Assembly: GCA_937876995.1 (NCBI GenBank)
Contig: CALEFD010000107.1
Span: forward strand, 1 to 64,000
From: an uncultured Bacteroidales bacterium
Lineage (GTDB): Bacteria > Bacteroidota > Bacteroidia > Bacteroidales > Bacteroidaceae
Direction of reading: 5' to 3'
Length of the DNA stretch: 64,000 nucleotides
Under the pieces are notes generated by a model. That model was not told the DNA's origin. It searched no databases and was given only the letters and a program-made list of their open reading frames with translations. Both the position numbers and the translations under genes were made by a program. Of the stretch, positions 9,761 through 19,396 are shown in pieces. Every line of letters begins with the position of its first letter. The stretch's first letter is position 1.

Positions 9761-9949
9761 AGAAAACTTGGCCGCCCTGCCCACGTTTGTCGCATATTTG
9801 GATTTAGGACAGAAGACACAAGGCGGCATTGGCTCCCTGCCCCAAATTTCAATAGTTTACATGAGAAAACTTGGCCGCCCGTGGCCTATGAACGGGGGGG
9901 GACCGACGCCGAAGGCGTTGGGGGGACTTGGTTTTCGATGTAAACTATT
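9761..9949. repeat. GC-rich palindromic repeat element, copy 1
   Basis: This interval fills most of the 310-base gap between the M16 protease and the next gene. AATAGTTTACAT at 9851-9862 recurs inverted at 9938-9949, enclosing a GC-rich core (GGCCGCCC, a run of eight G's, and a GCCGAAGGC hairpin near 9908-9918). The 17-base unit AGAAAACTTGGCCGCCC occurs directly twice, at 9761-9777 and 9864-9880. The pattern resembles REP-like or MITE-like palindromic elements. The right arm ends on the stop codon of the gene at 9948. Confidence 0.6.
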
Positions 9950-10352
9950 AAATATACCTTATTCTTAAAATTCTCTCCAGCAATTTCATCGTCTCTCCAA
10001 CAATCTGCTCACTCTTACCAACAATGCTGATAACCGCAAGAACACCCTTTTTAGGCTCTATACAGAGTACACGAATAGACGATTCATCCTCCAGATATGC
10101 GTCAAAACCGTATGCTTTGCGGTTATTGAACTCCCATTTTTCTATAGGCGAATAATCTTCCGGATCATCATCGTCAAAGCCCACCATATCTATGTAGTTG
10201 ATTAACGCCTGCTCGGGTGCTGCAGAATCTTCCGGCATATCATCCACAGTAACCTCTACCGATGCTGTACCGTCCAGATTCTCAATCTCAACGTACTGTT
10301 CACCCACCTGACCTTTCCAACCTTCCGGCAGTTTTATCTCAATCTTTGCCAT
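9948..10352 (-). CDS. Small acidic protein of unknown function
   Basis: I do not recognise a named family. The 134-residue protein begins MAKIEIKLPEGWKGQ, has no signal peptide or membrane segment, and carries acidic stretches (GFDDDDPEDYSP). Alternating hydrophobic residues (SIRVLCIEPKKGVLAVISIVG) and a C-terminal helix (ETMKLLERILRIRY) suggest a compact alpha/beta cytoplasmic domain; folds of the DUF1795/PsbP type look broadly similar, but this is only a suggestion. The TAA stop falls on the terminal arm of the palindromic element to its left, and a second element lies just upstream, so the gene is framed by repeats. Codon use looks ordinary for the window. Confidence 0.7.
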   Translation of the reverse strand: MAKIEIKLPEGWKGQVGEQYVEIENLDGTASVEVTVDDMPEDSAAPEQALINYIDMVGFDDDDPEDYSPIEKWEFNNRKAYGFDAYLEDESSIRVLCIEPKKGVLAVISIVGKSEQIVGETMKLLERILRIRYI

Positions 10353-10439
10353 CTTACTTTCTTTTTAACTCACAAAATTACTGTTTTTTTTTAAAATCCT
10401 CCCATTGTTCCAACCAATTAGAACATCCCCACCCTCATA

Positions 10440-10631
10440 AACAGTAGTAATAGGGTAAGTTTGCTGGCATAGCCACCCTGCCCCATTAACAGTAGTAATA
10501 GGGTATATTTGTGAGGCGTGGCCGCCCGCGGCTCGTGAGCGGGTGGCGAAGAGCCTCGACAGAGGCGATGAGACGGGAAGAAGCCAAAACTTGTTTTGGC
10601 GGAACCGAAACAAATATTACCCTATTACTAC
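10440..10631. repeat. GC-rich palindromic repeat element, copy 2
   Basis: Most of the 380-base gap is this element. GTAGTAATAGGGTATATTTGT at 10492-10512 recurs inverted at 10610-10631 with a one-base difference in length. The core is GC-rich (GGCCGCCCGCGGC, an AGCCTCGACAGAGGC hairpin, then a GCCAAAAC/GTTTTGGC hairpin). A partial copy starts at 10440 (AACAGTAGTAATAGGGTA) and lacks the long core. The two-part layout, a short unit ending CCCTGCCC followed by the long hairpin unit, mirrors the element at 9761-9949. Any ORFs read through this region look spurious. Confidence 0.65.
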
Positions 10632-10686
10632 AAAACAAAAGGTGAACGAAGCAGCTCCGAACAGCTACGTCCCTCAGCCCACAAAG

Positions 10687-10712
10687 AAGGGCCGGCAAAA
10701 CTGCCAGCCCCT
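10687..10712 (-). terminator. Hairpin downstream of the esterase pair
   Basis: GGGCCGGCA (10689-10697) pairs with TGCCAGCCC (10702-10710) with one mismatch around an AAAAC-type loop. It lies just after the stop of the leftward esterase gene. The T-tract on the minus strand is weak (CCCTTCTTTG), so the hairpin is clear but efficient termination is not certain. Confidence 0.5.
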
Positions 10713-10733
10713 CTGAAACTATTGTAAGTCAAA

Positions 10734-11852
<1,119 letters not shown>

Positions 11853-13127
11853 TTATTTGAAAATCAACTGTGCGAATTCAAACAAGCTACGACGCCATGT
11901 ATGCCATTCGTGAGCTGTTCCTTCTGAAACGTAACCTGTAGCATTGTAACCTATCTTCTTCAGATTTTCTGCAGCTTCCATTACGCCCATATTTTCTTTG
12001 CTACCACAACTCATAAAGAGAACCTTGTTAGTCTTCTTGAAATCAGCAGCATTTTCCAAATCCTGAACGCTGAATGAACCACCACTGAACATACCAACGT
12101 ATGAGAATACAGTTGGGTTAGCAAGTGTGATAGAACGAGTCTGCATACCACCCATTGAAAGGCCTGCCATAGCACGATGTTCAGTATCATTATAAACGCG
12201 GAAGTTCTTTTCTACGAATGGAATGATATCCTTAAGCAGTACATCCTGGAAAGCACCTGCAAAGTTGAAACCACCGAAACCACCTGCTGGACGCTGGCCC
12301 TGTGGACGCTGACCACCCTGAGGAGCCTGGCCCTGTGGGCGCTGTGGCATCTGACCCATCTGAGGAGCACCTTGTGGACGCTGACCCATCTGAGGAGCCT
12401 GACCCTGTGGACGTTGTGGCATCTGGCCACCGAAACCACCCATCTGAGGAGCTGCCTGACCTGCTGCGCGAGCGTTCAAACCATTATCCATAACAATTAC
12501 AAATGGAACAGCCTTACCTTCTGCAATAAGGTTATCCATTATATGAGCTGTATGGCCCTGCTGTGACCAACCGAACTCGTTTTCACCCATACCGTGCTGC
12601 AAATAAAGCACTGGGAACTTCTTGGTTGGGTTTGAATAATATTCAGCCGGGAAGTAGATGAAGCAACGACGCATCTGTTCTGTAACTGAAGAATAGTAGT
12701 AGAATTCGTTTACTGAACCTTGTGGTACGTTCTTAACAGCAAAGATATCCTGGTCTGGTGAAGGGATTTCGATACCGCTACCCCAACGGCTTGCACCATA
12801 GTAGTAAAGGCTTCCCGGATCTGGAACTGATGCTCCGTCAATGTTCAACTGATAGTAGTGGAAACCTACATCCTGTGGTTCTGATTCACCTGTCCAAACA
12901 CCGTTTTCATCTTTCTTCATTTCATACTTTACACCACCGATATCAAGCTTTACGCTGTTAGCTTCCGGAGCTGAAATCTGTGCGCGTACTCTACCCTCTG
13001 AGTTTACCATTGGGTACTGTTTTCCTTCCTGATTTGTAGAAGCAGGTTTGTAGTCTTCTACGCCTTGTGCATTAACTGACAAGCTGATAGCTGCTATTGC
13101 AACCGCAAATAAAAAGTTCTTTTTCAT
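11853..13127 (-). CDS. CE1-type secreted esterase with Q/P/G/M-rich insertion
   Basis: Paralogue of the next gene, with the same layout: signal peptide (residues 1-20, ending VNA-QG), an E-set-like sandwich, then the hydrolase domain with LYLQHGMGENE, S324 in GLSMGG and H406 in GTAHEWHTW. It has 424 residues because a low-complexity insertion of about 60 residues (about 222-283), built from repeats such as APQMGQRPQG and MPQRPQGQ, lies where the paralogue has a short loop between the VIVM strand and the helix before the nucleophile. The insertion is in frame and the catalytic residues are intact, so the enzyme is probably active. It would form a flexible surface arm; its role is unknown. Confidence 0.9.
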   Translation of the reverse strand: MKKNFLFAVAIAAISLSVNAQGVEDYKPASTNQEGKQYPMVNSEGRVRAQISAPEANSVKLDIGGVKYEMKKDENGVWTGESEPQDVGFHYYQLNIDGASVPDPGSLYYYGASRWGSGIEIPSPDQDIFAVKNVPQGSVNEFYYYSSVTEQMRRCFIYFPAEYYSNPTKKFPVLYLQHGMGENEFGWSQQGHTAHIMDNLIAEGKAVPFVIVMDNGLNARAAGQAAPQMGGFGGQMPQRPQGQAPQMGQRPQGAPQMGQMPQRPQGQAPQGGQRPQGQRPAGGFGGFNFAGAFQDVLLKDIIPFVEKNFRVYNDTEHRAMAGLSMGGMQTRSITLANPTVFSYVGMFSGGSFSVQDLENAADFKKTNKVLFMSCGSKENMGVMEAAENLKKIGYNATGYVSEGTAHEWHTWRRSLFEFAQLIFK

Positions 13128-13333
13128 ATTATAAAATTAAAAATAATGTTATCACACATTACAACCCTAAACAAACACCACACAGCGTATTTAGGAGATT
13201 TATTTTGTAAATATAGTGCAAGCTTAACAAAACTCCAAAAATATTGGAATAAATCTTATTAAATACTACACCTTAATATATATACGGAAACTTTGCAAAA
13301 GTCAAAATTGTGTTGAATACTTTTTATCGGCAT

Positions 13334-13372
13334 AAAAAAAAAAGTTGGCCTCATATTTCTATGAAGCCAACT
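13334..13372 (-). terminator. Terminator after the GH10 xylanase
   Basis: AGTTGGCCTCAT (13343-13354) pairs with ATGAAGCCAACT (13361-13372) with one mismatch. On the minus strand it is followed by a ten-base T-tract (A's at 13334-13343). This is a strong intrinsic terminator for the leftward xylanase gene. Confidence 0.85.
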
Positions 13373-13399
13373 CTGTATATAATCCTTATTTAAGGTTAA

Positions 13400-14482
13400 T
13401 TACTTTTTCTTGTTCTTTTTGAAGTCTCTAACTATGTAGTAAACGTCCTTAACCTGGTAGTTTTCGTCCCACAAAAGAGGATAGTTACGAGCACCTAACC
13501 ATGAATCGCGGTCGCCAAGGTTCCAGAATGTTACGTTCTTGATAACCTTCTTGTACTTACGCATGATTTCGAACATTTCTGCATATCTGTCTTCCTGCAT
13601 CTTCTTGATTTCAGGAGTGATTTCTGCACCCTCGCGGCTGAACTGCAACTGACCACCTGCTTCGTGGTTTACACGCATATCAAGCTCTGTGATGTGGATG
13701 TTGTCAACAAGTTCTGAATACTTCTGGATAGCTGCTTCAAAGTTCTCCCATTTTGGGTTGTCATAGATGTTGTAGTGACCCTGCATACCGATACCTGTGA
13801 TAGGCACACCCTGTTCCTGCATCTTCTTAACCATGTTGTAGATGTATTCAGTTTTGTGAGGGTTAGCTGCGTTATAGTCATTATAAAACAAAAGTGCTTT
13901 TGGATCTGCTTCGTGAGCATATTCAAATGCTTTTGCTATAAATTCATCACCGCAAAGCTGATAAAGTCTTGAGTTACGGAAAGAACCTTCGTAATCCTTA
14001 CCAGGAGTGTCGCTCATTGCTTCGTTTACAACGTCCCAAGCATAAACTACATCTTTGTAACGATTTACAACTGTGAAGATGTGGTCCTTCAAACGTTCGT
14101 AGAATACTTCTTTAGTTACAGGCTGACCGTTTTCGTCTGAGAACATCCAGTTAGCAAACTGGCTGTGCCATACCAAACAGTGACCACGTAATTTAATACC
14201 ATTCTCACGGCAGAAGTTAGCAACTGCATCGGCCTGTTCGTAATTCCAAACGCCTTCTCTTGGGTGCATTTCACCCGGTTTCATTACGTTTTCTGCTGTG
14301 ATGCTGTTAAAGTTAGCCTTGATAATCTCAATATGTTCAGGTGTTGAGATGTTACGTGGGTTAACTGCCACACCAATTGTAAAATACTTCTTATAAGCGT
14401 CTTTCAAACCCTGTGCTGATGCACTGTTTGCGCTTAAAGCTACAACAGCTACAAAGAGAGCTGCTTTAAACAATCTTTTCAT
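13400..14482 (-). CDS. GH10 endo-1,4-beta-xylanase
   Basis: A 360-residue single-domain GH10 enzyme that cleaves internal beta-1,4 bonds of xylan. A signal peptide spans about residues 1-23 (SANSASA-QG). The TIM barrel shows the family hallmarks: ITAENVMKP at 61-69, RGHCLVWHSQ near 99-108, the acid/base E154 in DVVNEAMSD, and the nucleophile E266 in HITELDMRV. The length fits a catalytic domain with no binding module, so it may act on soluble or short xylan. It has its own promoter at 14544-14574 and terminator at 13334-13372, so it is a single-gene unit next to the esterase operon. Confidence 0.95.
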   Translation of the reverse strand: MKRLFKAALFVAVVALSANSASAQGLKDAYKKYFTIGVAVNPRNISTPEHIEIIKANFNSITAENVMKPGEMHPREGVWNYEQADAVANFCRENGIKLRGHCLVWHSQFANWMFSDENGQPVTKEVFYERLKDHIFTVVNRYKDVVYAWDVVNEAMSDTPGKDYEGSFRNSRLYQLCGDEFIAKAFEYAHEADPKALLFYNDYNAANPHKTEYIYNMVKKMQEQGVPITGIGMQGHYNIYDNPKWENFEAAIQKYSELVDNIHITELDMRVNHEAGGQLQFSREGAEITPEIKKMQEDRYAEMFEIMRKYKKVIKNVTFWNLGDRDSWLGARNYPLLWDENYQVKDVYYIVRDFKKNKKK

Positions 14483-14543
14483 TTTTGTTCAGTTTTAAGT
14501 GAATATTATTCGTTAATAATTACTTTCATTAATTGTCAGAGTG

Positions 14544-14574
14544 CGAATTTAATGCAAATTTCATTAAACACAAA
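14544..14574 (-). promoter_or_regulatory. Promoter of the GH10 xylanase gene
   Basis: On the minus strand TTTG (14571-14574) is followed after 19 bases by TAAATTCG (14544-14551), one base off TAnnTTTG. It lies about 62 bases upstream of the ATG. Confidence 0.6.
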
Positions 14575-14665
14575 CTTTTTTTTGCTTTTAAGAGTGTAGT
14601 TTACTGAATTTATCACCTTCATTAAGTTTTATTGCCCATATATAATAAGGTATTTGAATTAATTA

Positions 14666-14673
14666 TATCTTTG
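14666..14673 (+). promoter_or_regulatory. -7 box for the CE6 esterase gene
   Basis: TATCTTTG, followed by C, matches the Bacteroidetes -7 consensus 37 bases before the ATG at 14711. No good TTTG box is seen at the right distance. Confidence 0.45.
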
Positions 14674-14710
14674 CAACTGCATATAAAACAAAATAAATAC
14701 TAACTAAAAT

Positions 14711-15718
14711 ATGAAAAGTAAACTAACAAAGTTGATGGTTGCGTTTTTAGCACTATCATTAGCACAAGGTATGAAACAGGCTGTAAAAGCCGAAGTTGAT
14801 CCAAACTTCTACATTTATCTATGCATTGGTCAGTCCAATATGGCAGGTGGCGATACATATATCGGCATTCCTGAAGCAGATAAGTCAGGAGTTGACAAAA
14901 GATTCCAAAATTACCAGACATGCGATAACAGCTATTTTCCAAACAGAGGATGGCGCAGAGCAACACCACCATTGGTACGCGCCAACGGCAGTCTTACTCC
15001 GGCCGATTATTTTGGACGTACTATGGTGGAAAAACTCCCTGACAGTATCAGAGTAGGAGTAGTTATAGTAGCAGTAGAGGGTTGTTCCATTGTACTTTTT
15101 GACAATGCACAATATTCAAGTTATATTAGCACTGCACCGGACTGGATGAAAAGTGCCATTGCTAGTTATAACACAACATTAATCAAAAACAATCCATATA
15201 GGTCTCTTACTTACTACGCTAAAAAAGCTCAAAAAGATGGTGTAATCAAAGGCATTCTTCTGCATCAGGGTGAAACCGATGCATATAGCGATACTTGGTT
15301 GAACAATGTGGATAAGATATATAAGAATATCCTTAGAGACTTATCATTAGAGGCTGCCGATGTACCTCTGATAGCAGGTCAGGTAGTTGATAAAGAACAA
15401 GGAGGTCAGTGCGAAGGTGCCAACAACACTATCAACAGACTTCCAAGTAAAATTAAGACAGCTCATGTAGTTAGTTCAAAAGGTTGTACCGACTGTGGCG
15501 ATAATCTACACTTCAGTCCGGAAGGCTACAAGTTATTGGGACAACGTTATGCGGCAAAGGCATTGGAGATTTTAGAAGAACAGCAGATGACCGGTATTTC
15601 ACCTATATTCACCCCTACTCCTGCTAGCGATATTATCTACAACCTGAACGGTGAACGCATAGAACGCCCAGAAAAAGGTATAAACATCATCAACGGCAAA
15701 AAAGTCTTAGTAAGATAA
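14711..15718 (+). CDS. CE6/SASA-type SGNH acetyl esterase
   Basis: A secreted 335-residue carbohydrate acetyl esterase, likely removing acetyl groups from xylan. A signal peptide covers about residues 1-27 (KAVKA-EV). The SGNH-type nucleophile motif is CIGQSNMAGG near residues 38-47; GILLHQGETDA gives the mid-domain block and DNLHFSPEGY the C-terminal Asp-x-x-His pair. The last 30 residues (YNLNGERIERPEKGINIING then KKVLVR) form the short tail shared with two other secreted proteins here, possibly a sorting or anchoring signal. It stands alone with a terminator at 15740-15780. The specific substrate is inferred from the neighbouring xylanases. Confidence 0.87.
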   Translation: MKSKLTKLMVAFLALSLAQGMKQAVKAEVDPNFYIYLCIGQSNMAGGDTYIGIPEADKSGVDKRFQNYQTCDNSYFPNRGWRRATPPLVRANGSLTPADYFGRTMVEKLPDSIRVGVVIVAVEGCSIVLFDNAQYSSYISTAPDWMKSAIASYNTTLIKNNPYRSLTYYAKKAQKDGVIKGILLHQGETDAYSDTWLNNVDKIYKNILRDLSLEAADVPLIAGQVVDKEQGGQCEGANNTINRLPSKIKTAHVVSSKGCTDCGDNLHFSPEGYKLLGQRYAAKALEILEEQQMTGISPIFTPTPASDIIYNLNGERIERPEKGINIINGKKVLVR

Positions 15719-15739
15719 ATACAAAACCAACATAAACTA

Positions 15740-15780
15740 AAGGGTGGTACTGTCATACCGAAGTACCACCCCTTTATTTG
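15740..15780. terminator. Bidirectional terminator
   Basis: GGGTGGTACT (15742-15751) pairs perfectly with AGTACCACCC (15762-15771), with A's on the left and CTTTATTTG on the right. It separates the CE6 gene from the convergent gene at 15796. Confidence 0.85.
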
Positions 15781-15795
15781 TTATTTACCTTTTTT

Positions 15796-17523
15796 TTATT
15801 TTATATAGGTTTTCTGTCCGTCTATTATGTAGATTCCTGGAGATGCTATGTTGCTGATGCGCTCTCCCTGAAGGTTATAGATGACGGCATTTCTCTGTGA
15901 GTTATCGGTCTTTATCTCTTCTACTTCTACCACCGGCAGGTAACTGCGTTTGGTATAGTAGTACTGTTCTACCAATTCTTCATTTATGGTGATAGTGCTG
16001 ATATGATAACTTACACCTTCTATTTGTCCATCAAAATATGAATATGGATGTTCTTCGTATGTGTAATCGGCTACTATATCTTCTGTTCTGATTTGTGTTA
16101 CCAGATACTTTTCGTCCATCTTTCTGGTATCGTCCAGAACGTATGTTGTAGTTTCTACATAGTATTCATTTTCTTGTTCCGGATCATATCTGTAGGTGTT
16201 AAGGATTACTTCTCGCTGTTCATTGGTCGTATATGATTCGCCTAATCTTGTTCCTTTGGATAAATCATAATCTGATATCCATTTTCCTTCATTTTCATTG
16301 TAGTAGTACATAATATTAGGGATTTCCGATAACGTTTCTGTGTAACCGTCCATATACAGGTATGGTATAGGATATATTGAAGGATACAGTTTTCTTGGCG
16401 CCAATGGTTCCGGTGCTGTCGATGAAGGAGTATTGAACATCTTTATTGCCCTTCCGTATCCTATCATCAGGGTATCTGCTATATAGTTGCCTTCATCGTC
16501 AAAAAGTGGTGACAGGTAACAATCTATATATATTTGATATTGCCACAGGCCTTTATCAACGGTGAATTCATTACTTCCTTCCTGCAGATTATCAAAGGTG
16601 ATATCGTCTATTCCACGGGTCTGCGCATAACTGGGATTGTATTCTACTTCATTATCGCCATCTACGTTCTCTACCCAATCTGATTGTTCCGAATCCCATG
16701 TATAGCGGATTCCATCTTCTATCTTAAATGAATAGTAATCTACATAATCATATTCTCCGTCTTCATTGAAATAGCAACGGAAATATTTGGTGCAGTACTT
16801 ATCGAAAGCTTCACGGTCTATTTCTTCATCATCTTTCCAATCATCGTATGACCCACCACTGACGTGGATAAGGAATACAGGGCCTGAAAATTCTGCTATT
16901 GTCAGTCCATCACGGTATGGATTTCCATTTGCATTTAAGGAGTAAGATTGTTTGTAAACCATATTATCCCACTGGTCGTAGGTGCATTCCGATTCCTTAT
17001 AAAGCTTAGTGAGCGTGTTTTCGCCTTCGTAATATTCATCCATCTCGTAGTATTTTTCCACCCACTTGCCATCTCTGTATTCTGTCTCTACTTTTCCTAT
17101 GCAGGTTGATTTGTTACCCTGTTCATCTAAGGAATATATTGCCATATATGAACAACGTCCGTTTGGTTCGAATTCATATTCTATGTGATATGAGTTTTCA
17201 TCTTCCCAATAATCGGTTTCGTCTGCAACGAGTGTCCACACCAATTTGCTGTCACTGTATGGTTCGCCAAATTCATCTACTCTATCCCATTCTGCCCTAT
17301 AGTACATTACGTCTGTGAGATAACCGAATTCGTTGAAATTGTAGTATGTTTTACTATAATCTTTAGTGATTACACTGTCTAACATCCATACTTGTTCTGT
17401 CTTAAGTGTATTCTGTTGTTCTGCTGTACGTTTCAGTGTACTTAATAGTTGCGAGGTTGATTGAGCCTGCAGCGTGCCTATCAAAGACGATAGCACTAAA
17501 ATCACTGTAAATATTCGTTTCAT
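15796..17523 (-). CDS. Secreted protein of unknown function, C-terminal Prevotella-type tail
   Basis: Not recognised as a named family. The 575-residue protein has a signal peptide (about residues 1-20, GTLQA-QS). It is rich in Tyr, Asp and Glu, with many short strands of the form YNFNEFGYLTDVMYY, YEFEPNGRCSYMAIY and QWDNMVYKQSYSLNANG, reminiscent of YD-repeat beta sheets. It ends with the tail YNLQGERISN...GIYIIDGQKTYIK also found in the CE6 and GH10-CBM6 proteins of this region, so it probably uses the same export or surface route. It lies inside the xylan region but has no visible catalytic motif. A surface-exposed binding or structural role is possible. Confidence 0.75.
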   Translation of the reverse strand: MKRIFTVILVLSSLIGTLQAQSTSQLLSTLKRTAEQQNTLKTEQVWMLDSVITKDYSKTYYNFNEFGYLTDVMYYRAEWDRVDEFGEPYSDSKLVWTLVADETDYWEDENSYHIEYEFEPNGRCSYMAIYSLDEQGNKSTCIGKVETEYRDGKWVEKYYEMDEYYEGENTLTKLYKESECTYDQWDNMVYKQSYSLNANGNPYRDGLTIAEFSGPVFLIHVSGGSYDDWKDDEEIDREAFDKYCTKYFRCYFNEDGEYDYVDYYSFKIEDGIRYTWDSEQSDWVENVDGDNEVEYNPSYAQTRGIDDITFDNLQEGSNEFTVDKGLWQYQIYIDCYLSPLFDDEGNYIADTLMIGYGRAIKMFNTPSSTAPEPLAPRKLYPSIYPIPYLYMDGYTETLSEIPNIMYYYNENEGKWISDYDLSKGTRLGESYTTNEQREVILNTYRYDPEQENEYYVETTTYVLDDTRKMDEKYLVTQIRTEDIVADYTYEEHPYSYFDGQIEGVSYHISTITINEELVEQYYYTKRSYLPVVEVEEIKTDNSQRNAVIYNLQGERISNIASPGIYIIDGQKTYIK

Positions 17524-17552
17524 AAAATTATTGTTTTGTTATTTTTCTGCTG

Positions 17553-17560
17553 CAAAGATA
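17553..17560 (-). promoter_or_regulatory. -7 box for the 575-residue secreted protein
   Basis: On the minus strand this reads TATCTTTG followed by C, about 30 bases before the ATG. No convincing -33 box was found. Confidence 0.45.
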
Positions 17561-17683
17561 CTTTATTTTGTTCAATTAATTTCACATTGTTATATATAGA
17601 AGGTGGTTCTATATGGGTTTTATATAAATTATGACTATTTTCGCAGAACGATATCAGAATATATCAACTAACAAATTATTAAT

Positions 17684-19279
17684 ATGTTTCTAAAAAAGTC
17701 TGTTTTCAGCATTTTGCTGATGGGTGCAGTTACAACTGTTTTGAATGCTGCGAACCCATATCTGCCACTGTGGGAGTATATTCCTGATGGCGAACCTTAC
17801 GTGTTTGAAGACCCAGATAATCCTGGTAAGTACAGAGTTTATGTGTATGGTTCACACGATTCCGAGATTACTCAATATTGCGGTCGCGAACAGGTTGTAT
17901 GGTCGGCTTCTGTTGACGATTTGAACAACTGGCGCTATGATGGAATTATATTTGAATCGAAGACCGATGCCAATGGCAATCTGTTGAATCGCGATGGCAG
18001 AGGTGATATTCTGTATGCTCCTGATGTTACTTTTACAACCGATGAGAATGGTAAAAAGACATACTACCTATACCCTAACAATCAGGCAGGTGGCAGAAAC
18101 GGTATGATTGCAAAATCGGACAGACCGGATGGTCCGTTTGTTGTTTGCAACTGGAGTACAACCAATCCTAAGGTTACTGATGGTATTTTGGGTTTTGACC
18201 CTGCTGTATTTGTAGATGATGACGGAAAAGTTTATGGTTACTGGGGATTTGAAAAGTCTTGGGGTGCTGAACTTGACCCTGAAACTATGGCTACTGTTAA
18301 GAAAGGTACTCAGCCTGTAGAGGATATGGTGTCAGCAAGAGATCAGGAGGGCGAATTCCGTTTCTTCGAAGCCTCTTCTATTCGTAAAATAGATGGCATG
18401 TATGTATTTGTTTACAGCCGTTGGACAGGCAATGGTGAATTTGGTCTGCCTGAAACTAACTACACTTTGGCATACGCATATTCCAAAAACCCGTTAGGTC
18501 CTTTCACATACGGCGGAACTATTATTGATGGTCGTGGCAGAGATACCGATGACGATGGTAATACTATACATACTGCCATTCCAAATGGTAATACTCATGG
18601 TGGTATTATGGAGATAAACGGTCAGTGGTATGTATTCTATCACAGACAGAATGGTGTGGACGAATATTCACGTCAGGCTATGGTAGAACCTATTGATGTT
18701 CAGGTTAAAGATGGTAAAGTTACGATAAGCGAAGCAGAATATACATCTATGGGTTTTGAAACCAATGGTTTGGATCCTTACAAGAGGTATTCCGCTGGTA
18801 TTGCTTGCTACTACACAGGTCCTACCCCATCATACGCAGAGTATCCTAACAGAGTCTATTCCGGTTCTTATGTTGCTGCCACACGTGCCGATGGTCTTGC
18901 TTACGAAGGCAATCCATACGACTTGAGTGTAAACAGCAATCCTGTTGTTAACAACACAGATGGTTCTTTGGTCGGTTACAAATATTTCAACTTTGATGCT
19001 ACTTACGGCAAGAAGGGTTTGAAACTGCTGATGAATATTGTACCACAAGGTGTTAAGGGTAAAATTACCATCTATGCCGGAAATCCTAAGAAGGGTGGTA
19101 AAAAGGTTGGCACAATTAGAATTAAGAAGAATATGAAACAGGAGTTGACCGAAGTTAAGGCATGTGTAAGAAAGCTTAAGAAGTATCAGGGCAAGCAGGC
19201 TCTATTCTTTGCTTTCTCTTCTACTACTCCGGAAACATCAATCTGCGAAATGCACGATTTTGTCTTTGCCTCTAAGTAA
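17684..19279 (+). CDS. GH43 glycoside hydrolase with C-terminal CBM6-like domain
   Basis: A secreted 531-residue GH43 enzyme, probably a beta-xylosidase or alpha-arabinofuranosidase trimming xylan. The signal peptide is about residues 1-22 (VLNA-AN). The five-bladed propeller shows the three acidic positions expected: D35 in IPDGEPYVF, D172 in GFDPAVFVDDDG and the likely acid E229 in RFFEASSIRK. Other blocks are YAPDVTF, NGNTHGGIM and WYVFYHRQ. Residues about 400-531 (KYFNFDATYGKKGLKLLMN to EMHDFVFASK) look like a CBM6-type beta-sandwich. It has its own terminator. Specificity for xylose or arabinose cannot be assigned by eye. Confidence 0.9.
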   Translation: MFLKKSVFSILLMGAVTTVLNAANPYLPLWEYIPDGEPYVFEDPDNPGKYRVYVYGSHDSEITQYCGREQVVWSASVDDLNNWRYDGIIFESKTDANGNLLNRDGRGDILYAPDVTFTTDENGKKTYYLYPNNQAGGRNGMIAKSDRPDGPFVVCNWSTTNPKVTDGILGFDPAVFVDDDGKVYGYWGFEKSWGAELDPETMATVKKGTQPVEDMVSARDQEGEFRFFEASSIRKIDGMYVFVYSRWTGNGEFGLPETNYTLAYAYSKNPLGPFTYGGTIIDGRGRDTDDDGNTIHTAIPNGNTHGGIMEINGQWYVFYHRQNGVDEYSRQAMVEPIDVQVKDGKVTISEAEYTSMGFETNGLDPYKRYSAGIACYYTGPTPSYAEYPNRVYSGSYVAATRADGLAYEGNPYDLSVNSNPVVNNTDGSLVGYKYFNFDATYGKKGLKLLMNIVPQGVKGKITIYAGNPKKGGKKVGTIRIKKNMKQELTEVKACVRKLKKYQGKQALFFAFSSTTPETSICEMHDFVFASK

Positions 19280-19302
19280 TTGATATATACTTACAAAAAA
19301 CC

Positions 19303-19348
19303 AAATGCCCTGGCGGATGTAACAAGAACCACCAGGGCATTTATATAT
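19303..19348. terminator. Bidirectional terminator between GH43 and sppA
   Basis: AAATGCCCTGG (19303-19313) pairs perfectly with CCAGGGCATTT (19332-19342), with A's before and T-rich sequence after. It serves both convergent genes. Confidence 0.85.
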
Positions 19349-19365
19349 TTACAGCTACGTAACTG

Positions 19366-19390
19366 GTAATAAGGTAAGCTACCCTATTAC
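19366..19390. repeat. Short palindrome related to the 10.4-kb repeat arms
   Basis: GTAATAAGGTA, AGC, TACCCTATTAC: an 11-base inverted repeat with one mismatch and a 3-base loop. The right arm is identical to the terminal-arm 11-mer (GTAATAGGGTA on the other strand) of the repeat element at 10440-10631. Confidence 0.55.
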
Positions 19391-19396
19391 ATGTAC

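Noticed and set aside
10365..10698. Reading frames of 70-82 codons on the minus strand across the repeat region
   Set aside because: They run through the palindromic element, have Arg/Ser-rich compositions caused by GC-rich repeats, and no similarity to any family.
12177..12566. 129-codon frame on the plus strand opposite the esterase insertion
   Set aside because: It is the antisense of the Q/P/G repeat (LWTLTHLRS repeats) and lies wholly inside an intact gene.
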